NCBI GenBank assembly: GCA_037783415.1
Contig: JAZGTN010000162.1
Location: 558,001 to 622,000 of the forward strand
DNA from: Leptasterias polaris
Lineage: Eukaryota > Echinodermata > Asteroidea > Forcipulatida > Asteriidae
Reading direction: 5' to 3'
Length of the DNA stretch: 64,000 nt
Shown here: piece after piece, positions 20,790 through 31,936 of the stretch
Layout of the letters: every line of letters begins with the position of its first letter
Numbering within the stretch: the first letter of the stretch is position 1
Notes under the pieces: generated by a model
The model's database searches: none
Seen by the model: only the letters and a program-made list of their open reading frames with translations
What the model was told of the DNA's origin: nothing
Translations under genes and position numbers: made by a program

Positions 20790-22450
20790 TGTAAACAGAA
20801 ACAACAAAGAGATGAAAGAGTGATGACATGCAAGCAATTACAATCCGATGAAAACAGTCTGAAATGCATCAATGCAACCAAGAACTTTGAGATTATCACT
20901 TAGGCCTACTTGTTTGAGTGTACGTTGAGCCATATGAGTGGGTAGTGAATTTAGATATTATTGTTTGAGTGCAATGGTGTTACGGTAAAGAATGCATCTT
21001 TTTTTCACTTTGGTCAGTGTTAAACTAAGAATAACTGTATACGAGTGCGTCGATTGTGTTGTATTATAATGTAACTGCCGAATAACAGTAAATCAGGATA
21101 TCTTCTCATTATGGTATATGTATAATAAGCAGTAAGCATTGTGTACTTGAATGTTACGAGTTGCAATATATTATTTCACATCTGATGACGAAGGTTTTGG
21201 CTCGTATCTTTGTCCCTAATAATAACAGTTTTTACTAGAAGGTCCACGTTCTGTTGGGCATGAGTATTCACTTTCCTGTCATGGTGCACACACAGAGCAA
21301 TACCACATCTACTTCAATTTAAAAACAAAGTTTAATGTGAATTATTTTTCCGTATTTTGGATAACTCTGGCAAAATATTATCCTGTTATCAAGTTGACTG
21401 TTTTATGTACACTATATGCATTCAAGAGGAGTCAGATTCACAATGTTTTACCTATCAAGAGATTTCTGAACTTACATCCTCTGTTGACATATACATATTA
21501 CTTATATACTACTAATTGAGTCTTTGCTTGATCGAAATGTACACTTATAGGAGTAGATGTTTTAGTGTAAAAGATATTAAAGTGATAGTTTTACAACAAT
21601 TTTGCTCGACGTCGTTCCCACTGCAGCACCGTCAAAGTGAACCCAATTACTTTGCAATGACTTTTTTACGAAAACGAAAGTCTGAGAATACGGACGTAAA
21701 GAATCAGGAAGAGTTACTCTTGGTACATCCTCTAGATTCATTTGAATTCACATTGAGGTTTGTTTCCAAGGGAACGCTTTTTCAAATACGAGTAAAATTA
21801 TGTTATTGTTTTCTTTGTTGTTTTTTACGTTATAATGATTTGCTTCAAATTAAAACAGTGATTAAAACCCATGACTGTCTTTGGAAAAATATATAAAATC
21901 ATCCTGGCAATTAAAGGACAAGATATCAAAACGTGATACCGATTGTAGTATAATGGTGTATATTTACAGCTGTTGTGTTGTAATTGGGCAACATTGGTCT
22001 AGCACATCAACGTCGTCGTGTTTATTTGTTTGAGTTTTTTTTCCGTTTAGAGTAGTTTCTTGAAGTATGTAGTCTTTATGAACTGTCGAAGTAATTACTC
22101 TGTAAATTGTTACAACTTGCACTTGAATGTAAGACAATGTATTAAATTATACGACATGTAGTTTTGCTTTACGTTTAACAGCTTGGATTAAACATAATTT
22201 TATAGTGTTTCAATCAAAAAGAGTAAAGGCCCAATTTATTTTTCAAATCCAACGATTCTGTAAAGTCACGTGGAAGTTATGAGCTCAGTATTTCTAATAA
22301 AACCAGTGGTAAAAACGTAACATGAGACGCCACATGATAACGTGGTGATACAAGTCAACAATTTTACATGTTTTTCGTAATAAAGTAAACTATAGGTTAA
22401 CAGCTTGTCGCTTTTAAAATAAAAGTTTACAGTAATGCTATAGTACATGT
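20790..22450 (+). repeat. anonymous diverged repeat, copy C
   Basis: This is the third copy of the repeat seen at 3641-6600, same orientation, ~15 kb away. The start (GATGAAAACAGTCTGAAATG at about 20847), the GTGTTACGGTAAAG block, the GAGTCTTTGCTTG block near 21519 and a CGTTTAACAGCTTGG block near 22172 all have counterparts. Frames at 21337-21896 are open but are not matched in the other copies. Confidence 0.6.
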
Positions 22451-22500
22451 ATGTGCAGGTGATGTAGGCCTATTTAAACAAAATCGTATTTAAAGTACCA

Positions 22501-22645
22501 GGGGTGGATTTCACAAAAAGTTAGGACTGGTCTTATCTCGAGTTTTGTGAAATCGATCTTAGCTAGCATTTATCCTATGTCTAGGACTAGTCCTAACTCC
22601 TAGGACTAGTCCTAAGTTAGGACTATCCTTTGTGAAATCCACCCC
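22501..22645. mobile_element. 145-bp palindromic MITE
   Basis: The ends are perfect inverted repeats: GGGGTGGATTTCACAAA at 22501 and TTTGTGAAATCCACCCC ending at 22645. The interior holds several facing TTAGGACTAGTCC-type words, so nearly the whole element can fold. There is no coding capacity. Similar GGGTGGATTTCACAAA-ended MITEs are, to my recollection, widespread in marine invertebrates. Confidence 0.85.
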
Positions 22646-22683
22646 AGGTTAATAAACAACATTCAAATATGGGTAACCTCGTT

Positions 22684-22805
22684 GCAGCAATCCACTAGAA
22701 CGCCGCAACGACCCACTGGAACGCCACAGCAATTCACTAGAACGCTACAACGATTCACTAGAACGTCACAACGATTCACAAGAGAGCCACAGCGACTAAC
22801 TAAAA
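22684..22805. repeat. 21-bp minisatellite at the end of the Helitron remnant
   Basis: About six degenerate 21-bp units of the form CACTAGAACG(C/T)C(A/G)CAACGATT. The period is divisible by three, so both a plus (22682-22903) and a minus frame stay open. On the minus strand it follows directly after Helitron-derived protein sequence. Confidence 0.85.
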
Positions 22806-23917
22806 CGCATGTAGCTGGCATCGGAGGAATAGGAAATTCAAATCGGCATACAAGCTTGCCACCATTTGTGCAAGTCCACCTGTGTGTGTTTGTGTTCATG
22901 TAACTTAGAAACATTTACAAGCGCTTCATATTCAACGTGTCTTTTGCAGGTAACATTTTATGTGTCTATAAAATCTATGACATCATGACCAGCATCCTTT
23001 CCATACTGCGGAGAATCTTTGATCCAAAATAAACAATGGATATGGGGAGAGCCACGTTGCTGGAGTTCAACCCGGTAAAAAAAGTCATCAATTTTTCCAA
23101 TCGGTGCAAGAGTAGATTTTAACACAGTGTTGAAGAAAACTTGTACCCTATGATCAAATTGTCTGGCACTTAAGACAGGATCAGTTTGAATTAATTCTGA
23201 CTTTTCCTGCCAAGTCAATTTTAAGACATCTTCATCGGAGAGCATTTTTCCATTTACACTGAGGCTCAAGTTCTTTAGTGACGCTGCTCATTTTGTTTCT
23301 GCGGCAGAAAAAGATGCAACGAATGTCGGTATGCCCAACTGACGTATCATGGCGAATAGATCTTTTTGACGAGCCTGCCAATACGGTGTAGAAGTGCGTA
23401 ATGTCTTTAAAACCCGATAGCCTTGGTTGACATGAATCAAATCATCTAGAGCTCCAGATAACCAGCTGTGTAAGTTTTACTGACATATTTTGTCTTGCGT
23501 AAGACAGTCGTTGCACGATCTCTGATCTGTAAAGTTTGTAGTTTCTTCAGTTGAAAAAAATAATTTGGAACATACATTTCAAATCTTGTCTTTATTTCTT
23601 CTTTCAACTTTGCAAATTGTGCTGTATGTGAGTGGAATAGTTCGTTGTGTATTGTTAATTCTACGAATTACCACAGAAGAGACTGGGAAATGACTTTTCC
23701 TCACAATCTTTATCCAGAAAAATATTGATTGGCTGAATACCTTCTCCAGGTGCAATTTTCAATGCATGCTGTCCATCCATTGTAAAGTCATTAGGATGAA
23801 GCATAGTGTCCCTATTACCACAGAATACTGTTCTTCCATAAATACTTCAATCCAACCGTCGGTTTCTTTGTCAAGTTTTGCATCTTCATTAATTTTTTGG
23901 AATCAGACATGGATTTA
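22806..23917 (-). pseudogene. Helitron Rep (HUH) region, decayed, 3' portion
   Basis: Minus-strand fragments resemble the Helitron-like N-terminal domain. Around 23760-23700 the frame reads IAPGEGIQPINIFLDKDCEE; at 23400-23330 it reads [16 protein letters not shown]; 22958-23269 is open and includes FDHRVQVFFNTVLKSTLAP and ELQQRGSPHIHCLFW, whose HIH is the HUH metal-binding motif used in rolling-circle transposition. Past a stop at 22958, CRFEFPIPPMPATCVL continues to about 22806. Several frameshifts and stops make it non-functional. The Pif1-like helicase that should follow is absent. Confidence 0.85.
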
Positions 23918-25662
23918 ATAATAATAATAATAATATAGAACATTTATAACGCGCACAAATCCGCAAAAAACGCTCATGGCGCAAACAGAGCAACATGGTC
24001 ATAAAAACAAAAGCAACGTACACAAGTACATAATAGTAACAGGATGCAATCATGATTTACAAATGGAAAAACTGAAATAAGCATTTACATATGATCCCGA
24101 CCATAAGTGCTTTGCATGAGATGTGTTTTTAACCTGTTTTTGAATGTCTCAAGTGATGGAGAAGTACGAATATTGTAGGGAATTGCGTTCCATAACCGGG
24201 GAGCTGCGACAGAGAAAGCTCTGTCGCCCCAGGACCTAGATGATTTAGGCACAACCAAGAGTAATTTAGCAGCTGATCGCAAACCAGACCGGGGTGGATT
24301 ATATAATTCAAGTAGATCAGAGATGTATGGTGGTGCTTGATCATTGACAGCACGGTAAGTGAGAAGCAACAGCTTAAACTGGATCCTAAGATGAACGGGT
24401 AGCCAGTGTAACTCACAAAGGACAGGAGTTATGTGCATGGACAGTTTGGTGCACGTGACAAGACGAGCAGCCATGTTTTGTCTCAACTGAAGACGATGAA
24501 CCTGTGATTTTGAAAGTCCGAAAAGAAGGGAATTTCCTATGTCTAGACGAGAAGTGACATAGGCGTGTACTAATTGTTCAGCAGATTGTGGAGTGAGATA
24601 TTTACGAATTCTACCCAAGTTTCTGATCTGGTAAGAAGATGATTTTACAATTGAAGAGATATGTGAGTCCAGAGTCATGGTGTTATCCATGACGACACCA
24701 AGATTGCGCACAGATTGAACAGAAGCAATGGTTGAGTTCCCAATTGTAATATGTGAGGTAGTGATCTTATTGAGTTTCTGTTTAGAGCCAATGAGGATGA
24801 ACTCAGTCTTGTTATCATTAAGTTTGAGGTAATTATTTTTCATCCACTGACGGATTTCTTCAACACATGCTTCAATACGTTTAATACAATAATTGGCGTC
24901 TTGTTGTGTTGCATCAAATGACAAATAGATCTGTGTGTCATCTGCGTAAAGGTGGTATTGAAGTTTATGCTTCTGAATGATGAAACGAACTGGTGATGTG
25001 TAAATGACAAACCATTGCGGTCCTAGCACTGACCCTTGAGGTACAGAGTAGTCAAGTGCAACAGCCTCTGAAGAAGATTGACCAACACGCACACATTGTG
25101 GTCGGTTTTGTAAGTAGGATTTACACCATCTCAGGGCCGCACCTGTAATACCGATGTTATTCTCAAGCCTGTGTAACAAGATGTTATGGTCCACAGTATC
25201 AAATGCAGCACTGAGATCGAGTAAAATTAGCGCAGTTATTTTGCCACTATCCATTGCACGTAATATGTCATTGTGAACACGCAACAGGGCTGTCTCACAG
25301 CTATGATTAGCCCTGTATGCTGATTGAAAATGATCTTGCAAATCATATTTGGTGATGACAGACCACAACCGAGGTGAAACAATGCGCTCAATCATCTTCC
25401 CAAGAAACTTCAAGTTTGCGACTGGTCTAAAGTTCTTAAGATCCTCTTTGTCAAGACTAGGCTTTTTTAAGAGGGGCCTAATGTACGCCAGCTTAAGATC
25501 ACTTGGAAAGATACCTGAAACAAGAGACTTATTAATGATACTTGTTATGAATGGAACGATATCATGAGCACATTCTTTTATCAACCATGTCGGCAAGGGA
25601 TCAAATCTTTTTCCGGTTTGGATACCAGCATCAGTGATGACATTGTTGATACTATCAGATTC
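23918..25662 (-). mobile_element. 5'-truncated L2-type LINE
   Basis: The 3' end is an AAT-repeat tail at about 23918-23932, followed by a ~150-bp 3' UTR and the C-terminal part of the ORF. Protein homology starts mid-domain at 25662, where the 3' tail of the next LINE begins. 5' truncation during insertion, or loss when the other LINE landed, would explain this. Confidence 0.85.
24085..25596 (-). CDS. L2-type LINE reverse transcriptase, N-terminally truncated
   Basis: 503 residues from the first Met; homology extends a little upstream to 25662. Motifs are FRPVANL, LLDLSAAFDTVDHNILLHRL at about 125-144, SVPQGSVLGP at 184-193 and YADDTQIYLSF at 217-227, the catalytic box. The C-terminus ends with the WNAIPYNIR and FKNRLKTHL pattern typical of L2-clade ORFs. 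No endonuclease domain is present, so it could not retrotranspose autonomously. The frame is open through the whole remaining length, so the copy is young. Confidence 0.9.
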   Translation of the reverse strand: MPTWLIKECAHDIVPFITSIINKSLVSGIFPSDLKLAYIRPLLKKPSLDKEDLKNFRPVANLKFLGKMIERIVSPRLWSVITKYDLQDHFQSAYRANHSCETALLRVHNDILRAMDSGKITALILLDLSAAFDTVDHNILLHRLENNIGITGAALRWCKSYLQNRPQCVRVGQSSSEAVALDYSVPQGSVLGPQWFVIYTSPVRFIIQKHKLQYHLYADDTQIYLSFDATQQDANYCIKRIEACVEEIRQWMKNNYLKLNDNKTEFILIGSKQKLNKITTSHITIGNSTIASVQSVRNLGVVMDNTMTLDSHISSIVKSSSYQIRNLGRIRKYLTPQSAEQLVHAYVTSRLDIGNSLLFGLSKSQVHRLQLRQNMAARLVTCTKLSMHITPVLCELHWLPVHLRIQFKLLLLTYRAVNDQAPPYISDLLELYNPPRSGLRSAAKLLLVVPKSSRSWGDRAFSVAAPRLWNAIPYNIRTSPSLETFKNRLKTHLMQSTYGRDHM

Positions 25663-25949
25663 AATTCAATTCAATTCAATTCAATAAACATTTATTTCGG
25701 TATTGCCCTCACATGATATAATACATCATTGGTTTATCATAAATATTAACAGTGGCAGTTATAAACAGTAGCCAAAATTATTAACAAGTCAGAAGGGCAA
25801 AACTTAGGATTGGGTGAAGCCTTGGCTTTTGTACCCTAACCTATTGACAGACTAACAAAACAATAAGACTCACAAAGACAAGGGACTACAAGGACAGACG
25901 AACAAATGTAGGTGTATCAACAATATACCAAAAGTAAGCCATGAAATAA

Positions 25950-28931
25950 TTATAATGAATATGCATTGAGTAGTAATTGTTTTAATTTTTTTGAGAATAT
26001 AGGTAGAGTGATTGCAAATTTAACAGAACCATCCAAATTATTCCAGTATGTAACACCGCGTTGAACAAGGCTGTTTTTATACATTGAGGTTCGGTTGCGA
26101 GAAACAAAAAGATTTTTCTTTGAAGTGCTTCGAGTTTTGTATGAATGAATGCCAGTAGTTAGAGTAAAAAATGAGCTAAAACAAGGTGGTAATGCATTAC
26201 TCATGTACTTGTACATAAATTTACCTAATTTCAAATGATAAAGATCATTAAATTTTAACAATTTAAGATTACAAAATAATGCAGCAGTATGATCAAGAAA
26301 ACCAGCGTTAGAAATGATCCTAACAGCTCGCTTTTGTAAAGTAAGAAGCCTATTACATTGTGTAGGTAAACCACCCCAAGTAAGAACTGAGTAACTTAAA
26401 TAGGGAAGAACAAAACAATTATATAGAGTTAATAAGACATGGCTTGGTAAAAATTTCTTTAGACGATTAATTATACCAATATTCTTTGATATTTTACTCG
26501 CAACATCATTAATATGATTTTTCCAAGACAATTTTTCATCAATTCTTATACCAAGGAATTTAGTACTTGTTACTCTTTGTAGGTCAGTTCCATTTAAGAT
26601 TAAAGGCACAGATTGGATATATTTACGTTGTCTTGGACAAAATATCATATAATTTGTTTTGAGTAGATTAATACACAGTTTATTAGCAACAAGCCACGTA
26701 CTTATTTTTACCATTTCAACGTTAAGGTTAAGAATAGCTGTATCTACATTTCTGTGGCTGTACACTAAACTTGTATCATCGGCAAAAAGACAAAATGATA
26801 TAATTTCGGATGTGTTACAGATATCATTAATATAAATAATAAAAAGAAGAGGACCCAAAACAGAACCCTGAGGTACTCCACAAGAAATATGTTTTTCAGA
26901 TGAATGGACAGAATTATATGAAACAAACTGTTTTCTATTAGATAAATAGCTTTTGAACCACTCCAAGGTTACTCCACGGATTCCATAATGCTCTAGTTTA
27001 CATATCAAAATATCATGGTTAATCGTGTCAAAAGCTTTAGATAGGTCTAAAAATACACCAATAGAAATGTTGTTTTCTTCAACGGCATTTAGCAAATTAT
27101 TCATTACATAAGACGTTGCTAGCTCAGTAGAGCGATTTGCCCTGAAACCAAACTGTGAATCAGAAAGAATGTTATGTTTATTTATGAATGCAATGAGGCG
27201 ACTATATATCAACTTTTCAAATACCTTGGAAAAAGTAGATAAAACAGAGATAGGTCTGAAATTACCAATGACATGTTTATCCCCTCCTTTGTGAACCGGA
27301 ATGACTTTAGCTATTTTAAGACCGTCTGGAAAAACCCCAGAACTTATAGACCTATTGAAAATCTTGGCTAGTGGTTTTGCTAAGGAGTACCTGGCTTTCT
27401 TGATAACAAAAGAATTTAAAGAATCACAACCTGGCGATTTGCCAGAAGGGAGATTATTTAAAACATCTGCAATTTCTTCTTGTAAAATAGGACTAAGGAA
27501 CAGAGAATGGGAACATTTATCGTCAAGAAAGGATTGAAAAGTAGTGTTACATAAGGGAAGCTTACTAGCAAGTGAAGCGCCAATGTTAACAAAGTACTCA
27601 TTAAATGCCTCACTAATTTCTTTGTTTCCTTCGATTGACGCACCATCTTTGACAAAATAAGAGGGATTGGGCTTGTGGTTGCCCTTGTTCAACACAGAAT
27701 TGATCACTTTCCAAGTACCTTTAATATTGCCCTTATTTTTTTCAAATTTCGAACAAAAATACTGTTTCTTTGAAGCCTTTATTAAATAATTTAGCTTATT
27801 TTTATACGTAGTATAATTAGATTTATTTTGCAGAGTTGGATTATTAAGAACTTTTTTATACAGATAGTTTTTTCTCCGCATTGAGTTGTAAACACCATCA
27901 GATAACCATGGTGACTTACATTTATCGTATCTACATTTAACCTCTTGTAAAGGAAAGTGTTTATCATAAAGTTTAAGGACATGATCTAAAAAGGTAGTAT
28001 ACATGTCATGCATGGTATCTTGCAATGTTATTACATCCCAGTCAGTTGCATTTAAATCATTAATAAAACATTGGATATTATTATCAGTAAAATAACGTTT
28101 ATTATAGTTTTTCTTATTTTGCACTCTATCTTTTAAAGCATCAATAATCAGAAACACAGGTAAATGATCACTTATGTCAGTTAGCAAAACACCAGCAATA
28201 TGATTCAGCAAGTCATTTGTTAAAATATTGTCAATCAGAGTTGAACTACCTGCAGCTATTCTTGTAGGCTTAGATTTTATGGTTGGATAAAAGGACTGAG
28301 AAGACAAAGTATCTATGAAGTTTTGTACTGCAACATCCACATCATAATTTAATAAATTAATATTGAAATCACCCATAATGTAGCATTTTTTATTTTCATT
28401 ACTAATTTTCCCTAATAATTCATTTATATGGTCTGTGAAGTTATTACATGAAGCACTAGGTGGTTTGTATACAACTCCAGTTAGTATATTACTTTGAGAG
28501 GAGTTGATTATCTCAATAATGCAAGATTCTATTTCAGAGTTATTTATACACAGATCTTTACGAATTTTATACACAACATCATTTTTAATGTAAAGTGCAA
28601 CTCCGCCTCCTTTCTTATTTTGTCTACAAAAACCTTCAATAGAATAATTTGGAATTTGAATGAGTGGATCCTGAATATCCTTTAACCATGATTCAGATAC
28701 ACCAATGACAGAAAAACAATTATTTAGAAGGTTGACATAGTTGATAATATGTGACACATTCTTATATAAGCTACGTGCATTTATATGTAGTAGTTTAACA
28801 TTAGTGTTTTTATTAAAGTAATTCATGAATTCAGTTTGATCATAGTAGTCACAACTTACATCAGGTGCCTCAAAGTTTAAATCTGGATCTATACTAGAAT
28901 TAACGTCATTATGTGTTACATTATTTGTCAT
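25950..28931 (-). CDS. LINE ORF2: endonuclease and reverse transcriptase
   Basis: 993 residues without interruption. An apurinic-endonuclease domain spans about 46-262 (LLHINARS at 47-54, SESW, YKPP, MGDFN at 186-190, SDH at 254-256). The reverse transcriptase spans about 495-760 (FLDLSKAFDTINHD at 627-640, CGVPQGSVLGP near 684-694, FADD at 716-719). The C-terminal region is of the Jockey/CR1 type, with LGIRIDEKLSWKNHI. It lacks the PHD finger and 2A of the LINE at 7.3-11 kb. It is expressed after ORF1 on the same RNA. Confidence 0.93.
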   Translation of the reverse strand: MTNNVTHNDVNSSIDPDLNFEAPDVSCDYYDQTEFMNYFNKNTNVKLLHINARSLYKNVSHIINYVNLLNNCFSVIGVSESWLKDIQDPLIQIPNYSIEGFCRQNKKGGGVALYIKNDVVYKIRKDLCINNSEIESCIIEIINSSQSNILTGVVYKPPSASCNNFTDHINELLGKISNENKKCYIMGDFNINLLNYDVDVAVQNFIDTLSSQSFYPTIKSKPTRIAAGSSTLIDNILTNDLLNHIAGVLLTDISDHLPVFLIIDALKDRVQNKKNYNKRYFTDNNIQCFINDLNATDWDVITLQDTMHDMYTTFLDHVLKLYDKHFPLQEVKCRYDKCKSPWLSDGVYNSMRRKNYLYKKVLNNPTLQNKSNYTTYKNKLNYLIKASKKQYFCSKFEKNKGNIKGTWKVINSVLNKGNHKPNPSYFVKDGASIEGNKEISEAFNEYFVNIGASLASKLPLCNTTFQSFLDDKCSHSLFLSPILQEEIADVLNNLPSGKSPGCDSLNSFVIKKARYSLAKPLAKIFNRSISSGVFPDGLKIAKVIPVHKGGDKHVIGNFRPISVLSTFSKVFEKLIYSRLIAFINKHNILSDSQFGFRANRSTELATSYVMNNLLNAVEENNISIGVFLDLSKAFDTINHDILICKLEHYGIRGVTLEWFKSYLSNRKQFVSYNSVHSSEKHISCGVPQGSVLGPLLFIIYINDICNTSEIISFCLFADDTSLVYSHRNVDTAILNLNVEMVKISTWLVANKLCINLLKTNYMIFCPRQRKYIQSVPLILNGTDLQRVTSTKFLGIRIDEKLSWKNHINDVASKISKNIGIINRLKKFLPSHVLLTLYNCFVLPYLSYSVLTWGGLPTQCNRLLTLQKRAVRIISNAGFLDHTAALFCNLKLLKFNDLYHLKLGKFMYKYMSNALPPCFSSFFTLTTGIHSYKTRSTSKKNLFVSRNRTSMYKNSLVQRGVTYWNNLDGSVKFAITLPIFSKKLKQLLLNAYSL

Positions 28932-29353
28932 TATTCAAGATAGTGATTTAATCATTACAGGCGAGTTAATATCAAACACATTCGATAAGTCAAGTATGGG
29001 CTGATAACTTGTCTTACACCTACACAAATAACCAAACACAAAATAACACAGAACAATGACATAATTATAAATGGGTTAACAATTAGGCAAATTACGGTAC
29101 TAATGTTAAGGTGATCAATAACACGAGGAAGCCTAACAGTTAAAAGGAAAATTGAGTAGAGAACAGACAGCAGAGGACAAAACAAGAAAACACCAGTAAG
29201 CACATGTATGAGCTTACACCAGATCCAACCAGATCCTCCAGCTGTAACAAATATATGTGCATGTACAGGAGTATCACAATTTCAGAATGAGAATTGTATT
29301 TATATAATGTTCATGATGTAATAATCCTGGAGGTATTTACCGAAGAGATCTCT

Positions 29354-30235
29354 CTATTCAGCTTCACGGAATGTGAAAGGCTGGCCGTTCCTACGCCATT
29401 TCCCAGCAGAGAATTTGAGTTTTTTCCCTTGATCGTACAGTTCCTTGACTTGTTTGGACCACTTCTTTTTTTCGGTCAGGTCAGCTTTGGTTAGGTCGTC
29501 AAGGATAAAGTAGCCAGTATCCTTTAGGGAAGATTTAGCTTGTTTCATTATCTCGATTTTGTCACGATATGATAACAATTTTACCAGGATGTGTGGTGAT
29601 CTCCCATGAGGGGCGCGTCCGTCCCGGTGGGCACGTTCAACCGCAACATTGTGCATATCGAAGTGTCGGGAAAGGACGTCTTCTTCGACGATACGGACAC
29701 AGTTTTCCCCAGCCCCAGCTGTAAGAGGAATACCGGCGATCCTGAAGTTATTTCTCCGGGAGAATCTCTCATGACGATTGATGAGGCTGCTGATCAGCTC
29801 TGTCTGATCCCGGAGCTGAATAATTTCATGTTTAAGTTCTGCATTTTCTTTCACAAGAGGATCAACTTGGGCTTGGATGTCATCGATTCGGGAGCTTTGA
29901 AACTCGATAGATTGGTTTAGGTCAGATTCAAGTTTTTTCATATCACTGAAGAGACCATCCAGGGTGCGCTTCACCTGTGTTTGAAACTCGGAGATTGAGG
30001 TTTGGATGTGGCTTTTCAACTCTTTGGGAGTTTTGGCACCGGGTGAAGATGAGGAGTACGGTGGGGTGGAGCTCCCCGGCGAGTCAGCTGCCAGACAGGG
30101 TCCAGATTCACTGTCATCATCACCATGTTCGGGTACCAGTGAAGACATCATGGCCGCCGTTGGAGGTGAAGCCTGGGGTGAGGATTTAGATCTTGTTTTC
30201 ACTCCTCCTCTCTTGCCTTTGCGCTGAGTATTCAT
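29354..30235 (-). CDS. LINE ORF1: coiled-coil RNA-binding protein
   Basis: 293 residues. The N-terminus is basic and Ser/Pro-rich. A heptad-rich segment at about 75-150 (LFSDMKKLESDL, IDDIQAQVDPLVKENAELK) should form a coiled coil. This is followed by an L1-ORF1-like region with RRNNFRIAGIPL, VAVERAHR, PHILVKLLSYRDKIEIMKQA and a basic C-terminus. Known proteins of this type trimerise, coat LINE RNA and act as nucleic-acid chaperones. It lies upstream of ORF2 in the same orientation, separated by about 420 bp. Confidence 0.85.
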   Translation of the reverse strand: MNTQRKGKRGGVKTRSKSSPQASPPTAAMMSSLVPEHGDDDSESGPCLAADSPGSSTPPYSSSSPGAKTPKELKSHIQTSISEFQTQVKRTLDGLFSDMKKLESDLNQSIEFQSSRIDDIQAQVDPLVKENAELKHEIIQLRDQTELISSLINRHERFSRRNNFRIAGIPLTAGAGENCVRIVEEDVLSRHFDMHNVAVERAHRDGRAPHGRSPHILVKLLSYRDKIEIMKQAKSSLKDTGYFILDDLTKADLTEKKKWSKQVKELYDQGKKLKFSAGKWRRNGQPFTFREAE

Positions 30236-30384
30236 TGTATGAGGTCCAGAAGATTCACCAAGCTTTATTTAATAACTTGTTAAGATAAGGGAAGTGAGAT
30301 CTTCGGAAAAGAGTGTAAGCTGGGGGATTTTGGTTGGAGCTGGCGCAGCGTGATGTGACACTCAGCACATACTACACATAAACT

Positions 30385-30927
30385 CTAGTCATTGTCTTCG
30401 TTCTGAGTATCAAGAGCAAGATTATGTTCCGTTATGAAGTCAACTGTTGTTTTATCTTTCCATGCTTCATTCATCCAAGGCATATCTAACTGAATATTTC
30501 CATCTTGGTATATGGGACTGTTTTTTACAAGCCACTCGGCAGCATCAAATATTTTCTTTGGTCTGACCGATTCATAGTGATAAGGTGTTTTATACCTCAA
30601 TCTTCTCATAAATTTCAATTGACTCGTTTCGGTGTCTTGAAACGAGCGAGGAAGTGCAGCTACAGTTTTAGACACATCTACAGGTACATTTACAACATTT
30701 CCCCTGATGCCAAATTGATGGTCTCTTCCCAATTCTCTGATCTGCATAAATGGTATGCGGGTTGATACACATCTTTCCTCCAAGATCGTCAAGTTCTTTA
30801 AGGGATCTGGAATTTTCTCAAAGCCTAAACCATTTGCTACTGCCATTTGTGGAAGCTTACACAATAAAATGTGAGAGTAACAGGTTTTGCAAATCCACTC
30901 AACTCCTGTGTGACTTATAACTCCCAC
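30385..30927 (-). pseudogene. Helitron protein fragment (DUF6570-like segment)
   Basis: 180 residues, including IPFMQIRELGRDHQFGIRG, NVVNVPVDV and TVAALPRSF, the signature stretch that precedes the Rep domain in Helitron proteins. Its 5' end overlaps the preceding frame (30899-31870) by 29 bp in another register, so a frameshift separates them. At its 3' side the frame ends at the LINE insertion near 30385 and the homology resumes beyond both LINEs at about 23905. Confidence 0.85.
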
Positions 30928-31870
30928 GAAGGCATGAATCTAGCAGGTTGGTTGGAATATTCTTTGATTCCAAAGACTTCTTTATAACAACATTCACACT
31001 GTGTTGATAAAGTAAACTGTTACAACATGGACAAACATAATGGGGTCCATCTTTGGTCTTAAAACACAACTTTTTCTTGACTTCATTAATTGTCAAGCGT
31101 TTTTCTTTCTGTTTTCGTTTTCTTGTATTATCATACAACTTTTCTCGTTCATGATAACTGTTGCTCATTCGCTGTATTCTTTTTCGATTTAAATCATTGT
31201 TCCGTGCCATCTTTGTTTTGCATTTATTCCTTCTTCTCTGTGCATATTCCGCTTGTTTATTTTTTTCTTTACTTCTGAAGTTTGGGTCACTTCTTCTGTG
31301 AAAACCTTGCAATGTTATCTCTTTTTCTTGACTCCTGTAGTTTGGGTCACTTCTTCTGTGAACACCTTGCAATTCTTTCTCTTTTTCTTGGCTTCTGTAG
31401 TTTGGGTCACTTCTTCTGTGAACACCTTCCAACTCCTTAATCTTTTCATTTTCTCTTGACTCCAAAACTTGTCTTCTCCTGGTTTTGCAGTCCCTTTCCC
31501 ATTTTGCTTCCTTTTTCTTGAACTCTGGGTCACTTCTCTTATTAAGTTGTTTTCTCAAGCGACCCTTTTCTTTTCTTTGTTCATATTGGCCTTGTTGATT
31601 ACCTTTTTGTTGCACGCTTCCACCACACTCATTGAGTAAAATGTTCTGCTTCACAGGCGTTTTTCTTGTACTGGACACATAATGGAGGCTATCATTTCCA
31701 GCTTGTATTGAAATTAATGACTGCTTTCTCTCACGTTGTTGTTTCTTTAAATCAAAGTCTAGTTGATGGTTCAGCTCGTGCACAAGCCATTTGTATTCTT
31801 TAGTAGTGTCATCTGTTGTATGAGGGAGAACCTTTGTTCCACATGCAGACTGCAGACGAAAAGGATGCAC
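30899..31870 (-). pseudogene. Helitron N-terminal region with charged repeats and Cys motif
   Basis: 323 residues, very rich in Lys, Arg and Glu. Three consecutive ~20-residue repeats contain HRRSDPNYRS-type cores (about residues 150-210). Near the C-terminus a CxxC pair (YVCPCCNSLLY) is followed by the frameshift into the next fragment. Arg/Lys/Glu-rich repeats just before a Cys motif are common in Helitron proteins of animals. The function of the repeats is unknown; nucleic-acid binding is a guess. Confidence 0.7.
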
Positions 31871-31936
31871 ATTTAACGGTGCCTTATAATGGTTACCATT
31901 CTTATGATTAAATGATTAAATACTGCTCCAAAGAAT

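Larger units (their letters stand above)
25663..30384 (-). mobile_element. near-complete bicistronic CR1-like LINE nested in the Helitron
   Basis: The 3' end is a pentanucleotide tail (ATTCA repeated on the plus strand) at 25663-25687. A ~260-bp 3' UTR, ORF2 (25950-28931), a ~420-bp spacer, ORF1 (29354-30235) and a ~150-bp 5' UTR follow. Helitron coding sequence resumes at about 30385. Both ORFs are intact, which suggests a recent insertion. Confidence 0.87.

Noticed and set aside
22663..22914. Opposing 73- and 83-codon frames with 7-residue repeats
   Set aside because: They arise from a 21-bp minisatellite; only the N-terminal part of the minus frame is decayed Helitron sequence.
31253..31459. 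Plus-strand 68-codon hydrophobic repeat protein
   Set aside because: It is the antisense reading of the Helitron HRRSDPNYRS repeats.
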